Shown here piece after piece: positions 1 through 7,706 of a stretch of 31,010 nt of DNA. The stretch spans positions 1-31,010 of the forward strand of contig JAILOW010000012.1 in NCBI GenBank assembly GCA_024690635.1. The letters run 5' to 3'. Numbering within the stretch: position 1 is the first letter of the stretch; each line of letters opens with the position of its first letter. Below the pieces are notes generated by a model. That model was not told where the DNA came from. It made no database searches and saw nothing but the letters and a program-made list of their open reading frames with translations. A program made the translations under genes and the position numbers. The DNA is from Butyrivibrio sp. (GTDB lineage: Bacteria; Bacillota_A; Clostridia; Lachnospirales; Lachnospiraceae).

Positions 1-714
1 GGCGTAAGGGTTGAGGTAAGAGATGAGGTAATGCAGTTCCTTAACGAGAACCTCTATGAGGCCAAGCTCATTTACCACACACCTACCTTTGATGACAAGG
101 TAAGGACTTTCTGCACCAATCCTTCAGGAGAGGTTGCTACCGAGTATTACGAAAACGGGCTTGCTGTTGTTAACGGACATGCCTACAAGGGTAAGGAGTT
201 CAAGACCAACAACACCAACTTTGCTCTTCTTGTATCCAAGAACTTTACCAAGCCCTTCAAGACACCTATTGAATACGGTAAAAAGATCGCAGAGCTTTCC
301 AACATGCTTTGCGGCGGCAAGATACTTGTACAGACCTACGGTGACTTCAAGAGAGGCAGAAGGACCACTGAGGAGAGACTTTGCAGGAACAACCTTATTC
401 CTACATTAAAGGATGCTGTTCCCGGAGACCTTTCACTGGTATTCCCTCACAGGATCATGGTGGATCTTGATGAGATGATCCAGGCTCTTGATAAGGTAAC
501 TCCCGGACTTGCTTCCGATGAGACACTTCTTTACGGTGTGGAAGTAAAATTCTACTCCAATAAAGTCATTGTAAACAAAGATTTTGAGACCAGCATAAAG
601 GGACTTCGCGCCATCGGCGACGGAGCAGGCATAACAAGAGGACTTCAGCAGGCCAGTGCCAACGGACTGTCTGTTGCACGCAGCATCATCAGGACATTGG
701 AAAACAATGGATAA
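1..714 (+). CDS. FAD-dependent dehydrogenase (COG2509-like), 3' part
   Basis: The reading frame is open from base 1, so the start and the N-terminal FAD-binding Rossmann motif lie upstream; 237 codons are visible. The C-terminal stretch AIGDGAGITRGLQQASANG (about 610-666) is the second FAD-contacting motif of the NAD(P)/FAD oxidoreductase family often annotated as uncharacterized FAD-dependent dehydrogenase. In that family the GDGAG loop contacts the flavin and the following helix closes the FAD domain. The middle part carries the family's conserved text around GGKILVQTYGDFKRGRRT. The protein should be cytosolic and bind FAD; the physiological substrate of the family is unknown to me. The end overlaps the start of the next gene by 8 bases, so the two are translationally coupled. 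Family assignment is good, function open. Confidence 0.85.
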   Translation, partial: GVRVEVRDEVMQFLNENLYEAKLIYHTPTFDDKVRTFCTNPSGEVATEYYENGLAVVNGHAYKGKEFKTNNTNFALLVSKNFTKPFKTPIEYGKKIAELSNMLCGGKILVQTYGDFKRGRRTTEERLCRNNLIPTLKDAVPGDLSLVFPHRIMVDLDEMIQALDKVTPGLASDETLLYGVEVKFYSNKVIVNKDFETSIKGLRAIGDGAGITRGLQQASANGLSVARSIIRTLENNG

Positions 715-1804
715 GGATAAAGAAAAGAAAGAAAAAAGAAAACTTTTCGATGTTATAAGGATCCTGATACGCCATCTGGCGGCGCTGTTTGTTGTTTCAT
801 CCCTGCTTGCCGGTTGTGCTGCCGTTCCCGCTGATTCCAAAGTGGTTTTTACCACGGGCTTTGGCGAAGAAGAGGTCTTTAGAATAGAAGACTCGGTATG
901 CAGCCTTACGGAGACCCTTGTTTATCTGGTTAATACCCAGAAAGGCTACGAGGAGAGCTTTGGAAGCGGTATCTGGGAGGTTGACACCGACAGCGGCACT
1001 GTCAGGGAGAGACTCAAGGATTCGGTGCTTGCCAAGGTGGCTCAGATAAAAGCCATGAATCTTCTGGCTGTTGAAAACGGGATCGAGCTTGATGACAACG
1101 AAAAGAACAAGGTGGAACAGGCAGCGGAGGAGTATTATTCAAGCCTTTCTCAGGCTGACATAGCTGCCATGAACGGTCTGACTAAAGAAGAACTTGTGAA
1201 CATCTATGCCGAACAGGCTGTTGCAGACAAGCTATATGAATACATCATAAGGGATATCAATCCCGAGATAAGTGATGATGAAGCAAGGACCATCACTGTT
1301 GAACAGATCTTTTTAAAGACCTACAGCCTTGATGCTCAGGGAGAAAAGGCGCCGTACGACGGTGATAAAAAGGCGGAAGTTTACAGAACGGCCAGGAGCA
1401 TTTTAAATCAGCTTGATGAGGGTACCAGCTTTGAGGAGCTGATGGCTCAGTATAACGAAGCTGAGGACAGCACTATCTCTTTTGGGAAAGGCAAGATGGA
1501 AAGTGCCTACGAGACAGCAGCTTTTAATCTTGGGACGGAAGAAGTCAGCGATGTTGTGGAGACAGGTGACGGATATGTGATCATCAAATGTATCAGCACC
1601 TTCAACAGAGAAGAGACGGAAGCCAATAAGGTCAAGATCGTTGCCCAGAGAAAACGTGAGGTTTTCGGGCAGCAGTATGATGCTTTTGTTGCAACCCTTA
1701 CCAAGGAGCTTAATCAAAAGCTCTGGGACAGCGTAGATCTGGTGTCGGATGAAAATGTGTCCGCCGGTGGATTTATGGAAGTATACAACAAATATTTTAA
1801 ATAA
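707..1804 (+). CDS. Parvulin-type peptidyl-prolyl isomerase lipoprotein (PrsA/PpiC-like)
   Basis: A 365-residue exported foldase. I take ATG 707 rather than an in-frame ATG at 656, because 656 lies deep inside the upstream gene and 707 gives a proper signal: charged N-terminus, hydrophobic segment and lipobox LLAGC with lipidation Cys37. After a helical N-terminal region typical of SurA/PrsA chaperones, residues about 190-290 form a parvulin (rotamase) domain: the opening TVEQIFLKT, the FEELMAQYNE segment and the closing GDGYVIIKCIS match PpiC proteins. Such proteins sit on the outer face of the membrane and help secreted proteins fold by prolyl cis-trans isomerisation. An AGGA at 691-694 is the probable ribosome site. 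It overlaps the FAD dehydrogenase by 8 bases and is followed by a terminator, so it ends that operon. Its clients are unknown. Confidence 0.88.
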   Translation: MDKDKEKKEKRKLFDVIRILIRHLAALFVVSSLLAGCAAVPADSKVVFTTGFGEEEVFRIEDSVCSLTETLVYLVNTQKGYEESFGSGIWEVDTDSGTVRERLKDSVLAKVAQIKAMNLLAVENGIELDDNEKNKVEQAAEEYYSSLSQADIAAMNGLTKEELVNIYAEQAVADKLYEYIIRDINPEISDDEARTITVEQIFLKTYSLDAQGEKAPYDGDKKAEVYRTARSILNQLDEGTSFEELMAQYNEAEDSTISFGKGKMESAYETAAFNLGTEEVSDVVETGDGYVIIKCISTFNREETEANKVKIVAQRKREVFGQQYDAFVATLTKELNQKLWDSVDLVSDENVSAGGFMEVYNKYFK

Positions 1805-1811
1805 TGACTAG

Positions 1812-1838
1812 AAAAGATGCCTTATGGCATCTTTTTTT
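1812..1838 (+). terminator. Intrinsic terminator after the isomerase gene
   Basis: Ten-base perfect stem AAAAGATGCC / GGCATCTTTT with loop TTAT, followed by further T residues. It lies 8 bases after the stop codon at 1804 and closes the dehydrogenase-isomerase operon. Confidence 0.9.
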
Positions 1839-1876
1839 GTACAAGAAGTAAAAAAAGTGCTTAATGATGTAAAAGA

Positions 1877-1918
1877 TTTACATTAATATGCATAATCGAA
1901 TTTTGTATATTAATGTCA
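1877..1918 (+). promoter_or_regulatory. Promoter embedded in a 12-base inverted repeat
   Basis: Arms 1880-1891 (ACATTAATATGC) and 1905-1916 (GTATATTAATGT) are complementary with one mismatch across a 13-base spacer. Within them lie a -35-like TTAATA (1883-1888, 4 of 6) and a -10-like TATATT (1906-1911, 5 of 6) exactly 17 bases apart. Each arm thus covers one promoter box, which fits an operator for a dimeric repressor. The promoter is a plausible reading; the operator role is inference. Confidence 0.5.
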
Positions 1919-1958
1919 TAAGGAGTAAAAGTGACAAAAGATACAGGGGGAGTCTATT

Positions 1959-2528
1959 ATGAAAATCGGTAGAATGTCTGTAATCTTGGGGGTTCTTTTA
2001 ATATTTATCACTACAGTCTCACTTTCTGGGTGCGGCAGCAAAAAACAGGAAAGCTGGGCATATATTCACGATCCGGAGACAGAGATCATCTCTTTTTACG
2101 ATGACGGAAAAGCTGTTTACAAGGGTGAGACATATTCCTTTACCAAAGACGATTCTTATATAAATCTCAAAAACAAAGAAAACAATATCACCAGTCTTCG
2201 TTATGTCATGGAGGATGACAAGATGCTCCTCTATGAGAGTTCCACTTACGAATACAATGGGGAAAAGACCGGCGATGGTATCGTTGGTGTGTGGAAACAG
2301 GATAACGGCTGGTCTTATCAGTTTACGGAGGACGGCAAATTCAGCGAGGAAAACATATTCTTTGGCAGATACACTGTCGATGAAGAGAACTCCTGTATTC
2401 GCCTCATGTATGATGATCCTATAGAAGATGCCTGCCTGTACTATAGCTTAAACGGCGATGAGCTGACTATAGATTATCCCTGGCCTATGGTACAGACGGA
2501 CACCGGCAAGAACGAAAAGCAAGGCTAA
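1959..2528 (+). CDS. Small lipoprotein of unknown function
   Basis: A 189-residue protein with a clear lipoprotein signal: MKIGRM, a hydrophobic stretch, then the lipobox SLSGC with Cys25. It should be anchored on the outside of the membrane. The mature part is acidic and has features of a small beta-rich domain: alternating short hydrophobic strands, with the segment VGVWKQDNGWSYQFTEDG followed by FFGRYTVD. This 'GxW...F..dG.f..G.Y' pattern resembles the lipocalin-like or DUF5640-type domains found in Firmicute lipoproteins, in which a similar unit may be repeated. I cannot assign a ligand. The start is supported by GGGGGAG shortly before ATG 1959. It has its own promoter candidate upstream and no clear terminator before the ABC operon, so limited read-through into the binding-protein gene is possible. 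Confidence 0.8.
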   Translation: MKIGRMSVILGVLLIFITTVSLSGCGSKKQESWAYIHDPETEIISFYDDGKAVYKGETYSFTKDDSYINLKNKENNITSLRYVMEDDKMLLYESSTYEYNGEKTGDGIVGVWKQDNGWSYQFTEDGKFSEENIFFGRYTVDEENSCIRLMYDDPIEDACLYYSLNGDELTIDYPWPMVQTDTGKNEKQG

Positions 2529-2532
2529 ATAA

Positions 2533-2580
2533 GGTTTTAAAGCGGCGCGCGCTTTGAGATAAACCGGCAGCTTAGCTGCC
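2533..2580 (+). promoter_or_regulatory. Two hairpins in the leader of the sugar-binding protein gene
   Basis: First hairpin: AAAGCG (2539-2544) and CGCTTT (2550-2555) around loop GCGCG, extendable by GGTTT (2533-2537) with AAACC (2561-2565) past a five-base bulge. Second: GGCAGC (2566-2571) and GCTGCC (2575-2580) around TTA. Neither is followed by a T-run, so they are not ordinary terminators. They may stabilise the mRNA or mark an operator. Confidence 0.45.
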
Positions 2581-2618
2581 AAAACAAGTTGTAGTATGAA
2601 AAAAAGGAGAGGATTGAT

Positions 2619-3995
2619 ATGAAAATGAAGCGTGTAGTTTCAACATTGTTGGCTGGCGTTATGGTACTGTCTCTCGCAGCTTGCGGAAGCTCAACACCCG
2701 CACCTGCAGCTGATACAGCATCTGACGCAAATGCAGACACTGCTGTGGAAGCACAGCCCGCTGAGCCTGCAGCAGAAGCACCTGCAGCAGAAGCACCTGC
2801 AGCAGAGGCAGCAAGTGACGAGCCTATTTCACTGAACATGTGGTGTATCGCTACTGAGAGCGATTCAAACCGCCACTCTTACGAAGCAGCTATCGCTGAT
2901 ATGCAGGCTAACCATCCTGAAGTTAACTTCACATGGGAAGCATTTGAGAACCAGTCTTACAAGACTAAGATCAAAGCTGCTGTTTCAGCTAATGAGATGC
3001 CCGACATCTTCTTCACATGGTCTTGCGCATTCCTTGGCGATTTCGTTGAGGCAGGAAAGGTATATTGCCTTGATGACGCTTATGAGAATTACAAGAGCGA
3101 GCTTCCTGAAGTTATGCTTGGCAACTCTACATACGACGGCAAGCACTACGGTGTGCCGCTTACAATGAACATCGTTGGTCTCTTCGCTAACATGGACCTT
3201 CTTGGCGAAGTTGGCTACACAGAGATCCCCGGCACATATGATGAGTTCATCGCATGCTGTGATGCTCTTAAGGCAAAGGGAATCATCCCCTTCGGATGTG
3301 CAGGAAAAGAGACATGGTGCGTAACTGAGTATCTTGAGTCTGTTATCGAGAAGAGCGCAGGCGCTGACACTCTTAACGACATCTTCCTTGGCAAGTCAAC
3401 ATGGAACAACCAGGACGTTGCAGACGCTGTTGATACATTCCAGGGTCTTGTAAACAACGGTTACTTCGATCCCAGCGGAATCGGTCTTACAAACGACGAA
3501 GTTAAGAACAACTTCATGCAGGGCAAGTACGCATTCTACATGAATGGTACATGGAACTGTGCTGACTTTGCAGCTAACGAAGAGTTCTTCCCTAAGGTAA
3601 AGGTTGGTGAGTTCCCTGTTATCAACGCAGACAAGGCTTCTCTTGGCCAGCTTATCGGCGGACCTTCAGATACACTTGCAGTTGCAGCTTCTTCACCTAA
3701 CGCTGAGAAGGCTGCTGACTATGCATTCGAGCTTGGTAAGCTCATCTGCCACTATGGATACCTTGATGGATGCGGACTTCCCGCATGGACACCTTACGGC
3801 GACACAAGCTCTGTTAACGAGCTTACACAGACTGTAGCAGAGATCGTTGCTAAGGCTGATTCAATGGTACTCTTCGGCGACACAGCTATGAACGCTGATG
3901 CAGCTAACACATATCTTTCATATGTAGATCAGGTTTACGGATGCCTCCTTGATGGCTCACAGTTCATCGAGGGTCTTGCAAAAGACATTCAGTAA
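2619..3995 (+). CDS. Carbohydrate ABC transporter substrate-binding lipoprotein (family 1)
   Basis: A 458-residue solute-binding protein. The signal peptide ends in LSLAAC with lipidation Cys22, followed by an Ala/Pro/Glu-rich linker (about residues 25-65) that holds the binding domain away from the membrane. The mature part begins ISLNMWCIATESDSN and contains the segment DMQANHPEVNFTWEAFENQ, then EMPDIFFTWS, as in the MalE/UgpB-like family 1 binding proteins of CUT1 importers. It captures a sugar or oligosaccharide outside the cell and hands it to the two permeases that follow. A strong ribosome site, AAAGGAGAGG, lies 7-17 bases upstream. Codon choice is strongly biased (AAC, TTC, ACA and GAC preferred), which suggests very high expression. 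The substrate cannot be read from the sequence. Confidence 0.93.
   Translation: MKMKRVVSTLLAGVMVLSLAACGSSTPAPAADTASDANADTAVEAQPAEPAAEAPAAEAPAAEAASDEPISLNMWCIATESDSNRHSYEAAIADMQANHPEVNFTWEAFENQSYKTKIKAAVSANEMPDIFFTWSCAFLGDFVEAGKVYCLDDAYENYKSELPEVMLGNSTYDGKHYGVPLTMNIVGLFANMDLLGEVGYTEIPGTYDEFIACCDALKAKGIIPFGCAGKETWCVTEYLESVIEKSAGADTLNDIFLGKSTWNNQDVADAVDTFQGLVNNGYFDPSGIGLTNDEVKNNFMQGKYAFYMNGTWNCADFAANEEFFPKVKVGEFPVINADKASLGQLIGGPSDTLAVAASSPNAEKAADYAFELGKLICHYGYLDGCGLPAWTPYGDTSSVNELTQTVAEIVAKADSMVLFGDTAMNADAANTYLSYVDQVYGCLLDGSQFIEGLAKDIQ
2766..2810 (+). repeat. Three tandem 15-base repeats in the linker
   Basis: Three consecutive copies of CCTGCAGCAGAAGCA (third copy with one substitution) encode a Pro-Ala-Ala-Glu-Ala unit in the linker after the lipidation site. 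Copy-number change would keep the frame and alter only linker length. Confidence 0.85.
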
Positions 3996-4003
3996 ATAAT
4001 TTT

Positions 4004-4054
4004 AAGGTCCTTCCTGGGCTTTTCATTGGAGAAGGCACAGGGAGGACCTTTTTT
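4004..4054 (+). terminator. Hairpin terminator/attenuator between binding protein and permeases
   Basis: Arms 4004-4016 and 4038-4050 pair over 13 positions (one G-T wobble), an inner stem of about 6 pairs continues the helix, and a T-run follows (4049-4054). Only 43 bases then precede the permease start, with no evident new promoter, so partial read-through would give much more binding protein than permease, as is common in such operons. Confidence 0.8.
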
Positions 4055-4097
4055 CAGGTTATGATCATTCCCACATAATTTTCGGAAGGTTTTATCT

Positions 4098-5018
4098 ATG
4101 GATAAGGATACAGAAGTTCTCAAGCAAAAAAGAAAGACCAAAATAAAAGAAGGTCTGACTATATTCGTGTTCCTTCTGCCCGGACTTTTGCTCTTTGTCG
4201 GCATACTTATCGCACCCATTGTGGTGTCTGTTTACAGAAGTATGTATGACTGGAACGGTTTTTCGGAAGGAACCTTTATTGGGTTTAACAATTATATCGA
4301 GCTCTTTACCAACGGCTCCATCAAATTTATGACGGGCCTTAAGAACTCATTGATTCTGGCATTCTTCTCAGTGTTTGTACAGCTTCCTTTTGCTTTATTG
4401 CTGGCTCTTTTACTGGGAAGATTCAGAGAAGGAAGAAAAGGCAGAACTTTTCTTTCGATTTTCTTTATGCCGGTGCTTATTTCAACCGTGGTTATCGGTC
4501 AGTTGTGGCTCAAGATCTACAATCCCGATTACGGTGTTCTGAACAGATTTCTTGATCTCATTAACATGGGACATTTAAAGCACGTCTGGGTTGGTGATGT
4601 AAAGACCGCTCTTGGAAGTGTCATTGTTCCCACGGTATGGCAGTACGTAGGATATCATATGCTTCTTATGTACGCAGGAGTCAAAGGTGTCAATATTGAC
4701 TACAGGGAAGCTGCCATGCTGGATGGAGCTACCAAGTGGCAGGTGGACAGATACATCGTTATTCCCATCATCAAGCCAATTATCAGGGTCAGCGTTATCT
4801 TTGCGGTTACAGGTTCATTAAAGACCTATGACCTTGTAAGGATACTTACTGAGGGAGGACCTTTCCAGTCCACCGAGGTTCCCAGTACTCTCTTGGAAAA
4901 TATGCTGTTTTTGAGAAACAGATACGGAATGGGAAGTACCATTTCCGTGATGCTCATAATCTTGTGCTTTGCGTTTGCTCTTTTGATAAGCGCAGCATTT
5001 AAAGAAAAGGATAACTGA
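4098..5018 (+). CDS. Sugar ABC transporter permease (MalF/UgpA type)
   Basis: A 306-residue inner-membrane permease of the CUT1 family. A short cytosolic N-terminus rich in Lys/Arg is followed by hydrophobic segments beginning with FVFLLPGLLLFVGILIAP; about six membrane helices can be counted. The cytosolic EAA loop, REAAMLDGATKWQVDRYIV (EAA at residues 204-206, Gly210), is the docking site for the ATPase subunit. It pairs with the next gene to form the translocation pore. The start is supported by GGAAGG a few bases upstream. No ATPase gene is present in this operon, so a shared MsmX/MsmK-type ATPase encoded elsewhere probably powers it; that is inference from the family. Confidence 0.94.
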   Translation: MDKDTEVLKQKRKTKIKEGLTIFVFLLPGLLLFVGILIAPIVVSVYRSMYDWNGFSEGTFIGFNNYIELFTNGSIKFMTGLKNSLILAFFSVFVQLPFALLLALLLGRFREGRKGRTFLSIFFMPVLISTVVIGQLWLKIYNPDYGVLNRFLDLINMGHLKHVWVGDVKTALGSVIVPTVWQYVGYHMLLMYAGVKGVNIDYREAAMLDGATKWQVDRYIVIPIIKPIIRVSVIFAVTGSLKTYDLVRILTEGGPFQSTEVPSTLLENMLFLRNRYGMGSTISVMLIILCFAFALLISAAFKEKDN

Positions 5019-5019
5019 T

Positions 5020-5868
5020 ATGGAAAGCTATACATTAAAAGAAGAAAATCCCGTGCTTAAGGTACTTGCTGACATATTGCTTGTCGTTTGGGCGCTGATA
5101 AATCTGTTTCCCATTTATTTCATGTTCACATTTGCTTTTAAGTCCAATGATGAGATCTTCGGAGCAAATATAATCGGACTTCCCCATGTGTGGAAATGGT
5201 CCAATTTCACAACAGCGCTTAATACAGGAAATATGGGGCTGTACTTCTTTAACAGCCTTTTGGTAACTACCCTGGCTATACTTATATCAAGCATGGCTGC
5301 AATGATGGCATGCTATGCACTTACAAGGATCAAGTGGAGACTTTCCGGCATTACCAACGCATTCTTTATGCTGGGACTTACAATACCCATCCAGGCATCC
5401 ATCGTGCCTGTTTATGTAGTATTGTCCAAGCTTCACTGGTTAAACAGGTACTCAACTTTGATAGTTCCTTATTCTGCATTTGCACTATCAATGGCTATTC
5501 TGATATGTACAGGCTTCATGGCAGAGATACCCTATGCTCTGGACGAAGCTGCAAGAATTGACGGATGCGGACTCTTCGGCACATTTTTTAAGATAATTCT
5601 GCCTCTTATGAAACCTGCATACTCTACTGTTGGAGTATACTCTTTTCTTCAGTGCTGGAACGAGTTCATGATCGCCAACGTGTTCATATCTGATTCCGCA
5701 CACAGGACTCTTCCGGTTGGTATCAAAGCTCTCTCCGGACAGCATACCACCGAATGGGGACCAATTGGTGCAGCCCTTGTTATAGCTACTTTCCCGACTC
5801 TTTTGGTTTATATCTTCCTTAGCCGCAAGATTCAGGAGAGTTTCATGGCGGGTGCAGTAAAGGGATAA
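5020..5868 (+). CDS. Sugar ABC transporter permease (MalG/UgpE type)
   Basis: A 282-residue second permease. The start codon follows the previous stop by a single base, and an AAAGGA ribosome site lies within the end of the preceding gene, so the two are translationally coupled. The N-terminal helix (LLVVWALINLFPIYFMFTFA) and the order of helices match the MalG branch. The EAA loop, DEAARIDGCGLFGTFFKIIL (EAA at residues 176-178), contacts the ATPase. The typical C-terminal sequence is present and the protein ends FMAGAVKG, as usual in this family. Together with the preceding permease and the binding protein it forms an importer for an unidentified sugar or oligosaccharide. Confidence 0.94.
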   Translation: MESYTLKEENPVLKVLADILLVVWALINLFPIYFMFTFAFKSNDEIFGANIIGLPHVWKWSNFTTALNTGNMGLYFFNSLLVTTLAILISSMAAMMACYALTRIKWRLSGITNAFFMLGLTIPIQASIVPVYVVLSKLHWLNRYSTLIVPYSAFALSMAILICTGFMAEIPYALDEAARIDGCGLFGTFFKIILPLMKPAYSTVGVYSFLQCWNEFMIANVFISDSAHRTLPVGIKALSGQHTTEWGPIGAALVIATFPTLLVYIFLSRKIQESFMAGAVKG

Positions 5869-5872
5869 CCTC

Positions 5873-5938
5873 ATATCTTTTGCGGATGCAGGCAAAAGAT
5901 GATATCTTTAAATGTAGTAAAAAAACCTTTAAGGATAT
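5873..5938 (+). promoter_or_regulatory. Overlapping hairpins sequestering the sensor-kinase ribosome site
   Basis: Hairpin A: ATCTTTTGC (5875-5883) with GCAAAAGAT (5892-5900). Hairpin B: ATATCTTTAAA (5902-5912) with TTTAAGGATAT (5928-5938, one G-U pair); its right arm contains the AAGGA ribosome site of the kinase gene. A third, exclusive pairing is possible between AAAGAT (5895-5900) and ATCTTT (5904-5909). The geometry suggests translational control; function is inferred. Confidence 0.45.
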
Positions 5939-5943
5939 GAGAA

Positions 5944-7689
5944 ATGGGAATGTTACAGGATCAAAGTGTTGACAGGAATAGGAAAAAACCATCCCTCTCC
6001 AATATGTTGCAGAGGCTTGTTCTTGGCATCATCTTTGTGATCGTAATCTCGTTTCTCATATCCTCTTATATTATTATAGAAAGAGAGAGGATGGACTACG
6101 GAAGAGGCGAATCCGAGCGTGTGCTCAGAACTCTTTCCGACAGCATCTATTCAAATATAAAGAACTATACCGAGATCTCCAGGCTCATCATGACGCAGGA
6201 GCAGCTTGTTACCTTCCTTCGCGCCGATACCTCGGAGGTTGACATCAGTATGATAAACGATGCCAGATACGGCATTATGAGTATCCTCAATGTAAAAGAG
6301 GACGTTGATACGGTCATAATACTGCGAGAGGACATGATCCAGGTGGCCACCAACAGATTTACCTACAACTACGATTATGACCTTATGAACAGTATGGAAT
6401 GGAGAAAAGACATTTACGCAGGCCTTGGAAGAGCCGTTGTATCTCTTAACTGTAACGGCGTGGCATCCAAGGGCGATAAGAGCCCTGTTGTAACCATAGG
6501 AAGGGCAATATACGATATTGACAGCCAGGACCGCACAGGTCTTATGCTTATGAATATTTCACCCAGAGTATTTCAGAGAATGCTCTATAACGTTGGATAT
6601 AACGATGTCTGCATTATGGGAGATGACGGAACATTCCTTGCGGGAAACAGAGAGCTTGCAGAGTGCTTTGGACCTGAGTTTACAACAGACCGCATTGCCC
6701 ACAAGGATATGGGAGTGGGAAGTGACCTAAAGCTTGTGTCAGGCTGCAGAGTAAAAGAGCTTCCGATAGTAATACTCAGAACTTCAGCCTACGGCCCCGA
6801 GGGAATTCCCTTCAGAATGGTTTACGTGCTGCTGTTCCTTATGGCGACCTTTATCATAGTTGCGGCCATTGTGGGTATATACATCAAAACAAACATCACC
6901 AATCCTGTATTTGAGCTTTCCGATTCCATGGAAAAGAACAAGCAGTCCGGTGAACTTAAAAAGATCAATGTTGATATGCCATACAGCGAGCTTGATATGC
7001 TGGAAAATGACTACAACAGGATGATCGACCATGTGAATGAGCTTATTGCCACACTTATCGACAAGGAAAAGAATCTGCAGAGAGCGGAGATGAGAGTTCT
7101 GAACGAACAGATAAAGCCTCATTTCCTCTACAATTCAATTGAAACAATCGGTTTTCTTGCCCTTGATGCAGGGGCTGACAATGTGCATGATGCCCTTGAG
7201 ACTCTGGGCAGCTTTTACCGCAATTTCCTCAGTAAGGGAGGAAGGGAGATACCTCTTTCCAGGGAGATATGCATCGTAAAAGACTATCTGTCACTTCAAA
7301 GGCTCAGATACGGAGATATACTTCAGGATGAATATGACATCGATCCTGATACCGAGAAATATATCGTGCCCAAACTCATATTGCAGCCACTTGTGGAAAA
7401 CAGTATCTATCATGGCATAAGGCTCAAGGGAGAGCCCGGTGTCATCAGTATTAAGAGCCGTCTGGAGGATGAAAAGCTGCATCTGACTGTAATGGATACG
7501 GGTGTTGGAATGTCACAGGAGCAGATCGAAAAGATCCTTTCCAAGGACGGAGCCGGTGTTCAGCAGGATGAAGAGAGCTTCGGACTGTGGGGAACAATTC
7601 AGAGAATACGTATTTACTGCGGCAGGGAGGACGTTGTTAAGATAACAAGTGAGCCCGGTGAATACACGGAGATAGAGTTCATTATCTAA
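5944..7689 (+). CDS. YesM-like sensor histidine kinase
   Basis: A 581-residue membrane sensor kinase of the LytS/YesM class. Helix 1 (about residues 24-45) and helix 2 (about 283-307) bracket an extracellular sensor region of some 235 residues, probably Cache-like. A HAMP-type linker follows (NITNPVFELSDSMEKN). The phosphoacceptor motif NEQIKPHFLYNSIETI has His393; the ATP-binding part shows LVENSIYHG (Asn486), the G1 box MDTGVGMS and the closing LWGTIQRIRIYCG. On ligand binding it should autophosphorylate and pass the phosphate to the response regulator 17 bases downstream. It follows the sugar importer, the usual arrangement for sensing the transported sugar or its binding protein. ATG 5944 sits 8 bases after AAGGA; ATG 5950 is an alternative start. 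Confidence 0.93.
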   Translation: MGMLQDQSVDRNRKKPSLSNMLQRLVLGIIFVIVISFLISSYIIIERERMDYGRGESERVLRTLSDSIYSNIKNYTEISRLIMTQEQLVTFLRADTSEVDISMINDARYGIMSILNVKEDVDTVIILREDMIQVATNRFTYNYDYDLMNSMEWRKDIYAGLGRAVVSLNCNGVASKGDKSPVVTIGRAIYDIDSQDRTGLMLMNISPRVFQRMLYNVGYNDVCIMGDDGTFLAGNRELAECFGPEFTTDRIAHKDMGVGSDLKLVSGCRVKELPIVILRTSAYGPEGIPFRMVYVLLFLMATFIIVAAIVGIYIKTNITNPVFELSDSMEKNKQSGELKKINVDMPYSELDMLENDYNRMIDHVNELIATLIDKEKNLQRAEMRVLNEQIKPHFLYNSIETIGFLALDAGADNVHDALETLGSFYRNFLSKGGREIPLSREICIVKDYLSLQRLRYGDILQDEYDIDPDTEKYIVPKLILQPLVENSIYHGIRLKGEPGVISIKSRLEDEKLHLTVMDTGVGMSQEQIEKILSKDGAGVQQDEESFGLWGTIQRIRIYCGREDVVKITSEPGEYTEIEFII

Positions 7690-7706
7690 GCAAAGGGGAG
7701 CGAAGT

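Noticed and set aside
656..706. Upstream ATG 656 as start of the isomerase
   Set aside because: It would place 17 polar residues before the signal peptide and overlap the upstream gene by 59 bases. ATG 707 gives a normal lipoprotein signal.
2539..2555. Catabolite-repression (cre) site upstream of the sugar-binding protein gene
   Set aside because: The dyad AAAGCG/CGCTTT is separated by five bases and lacks the central CG-symmetric core and flanking TG/CA of cre sites.
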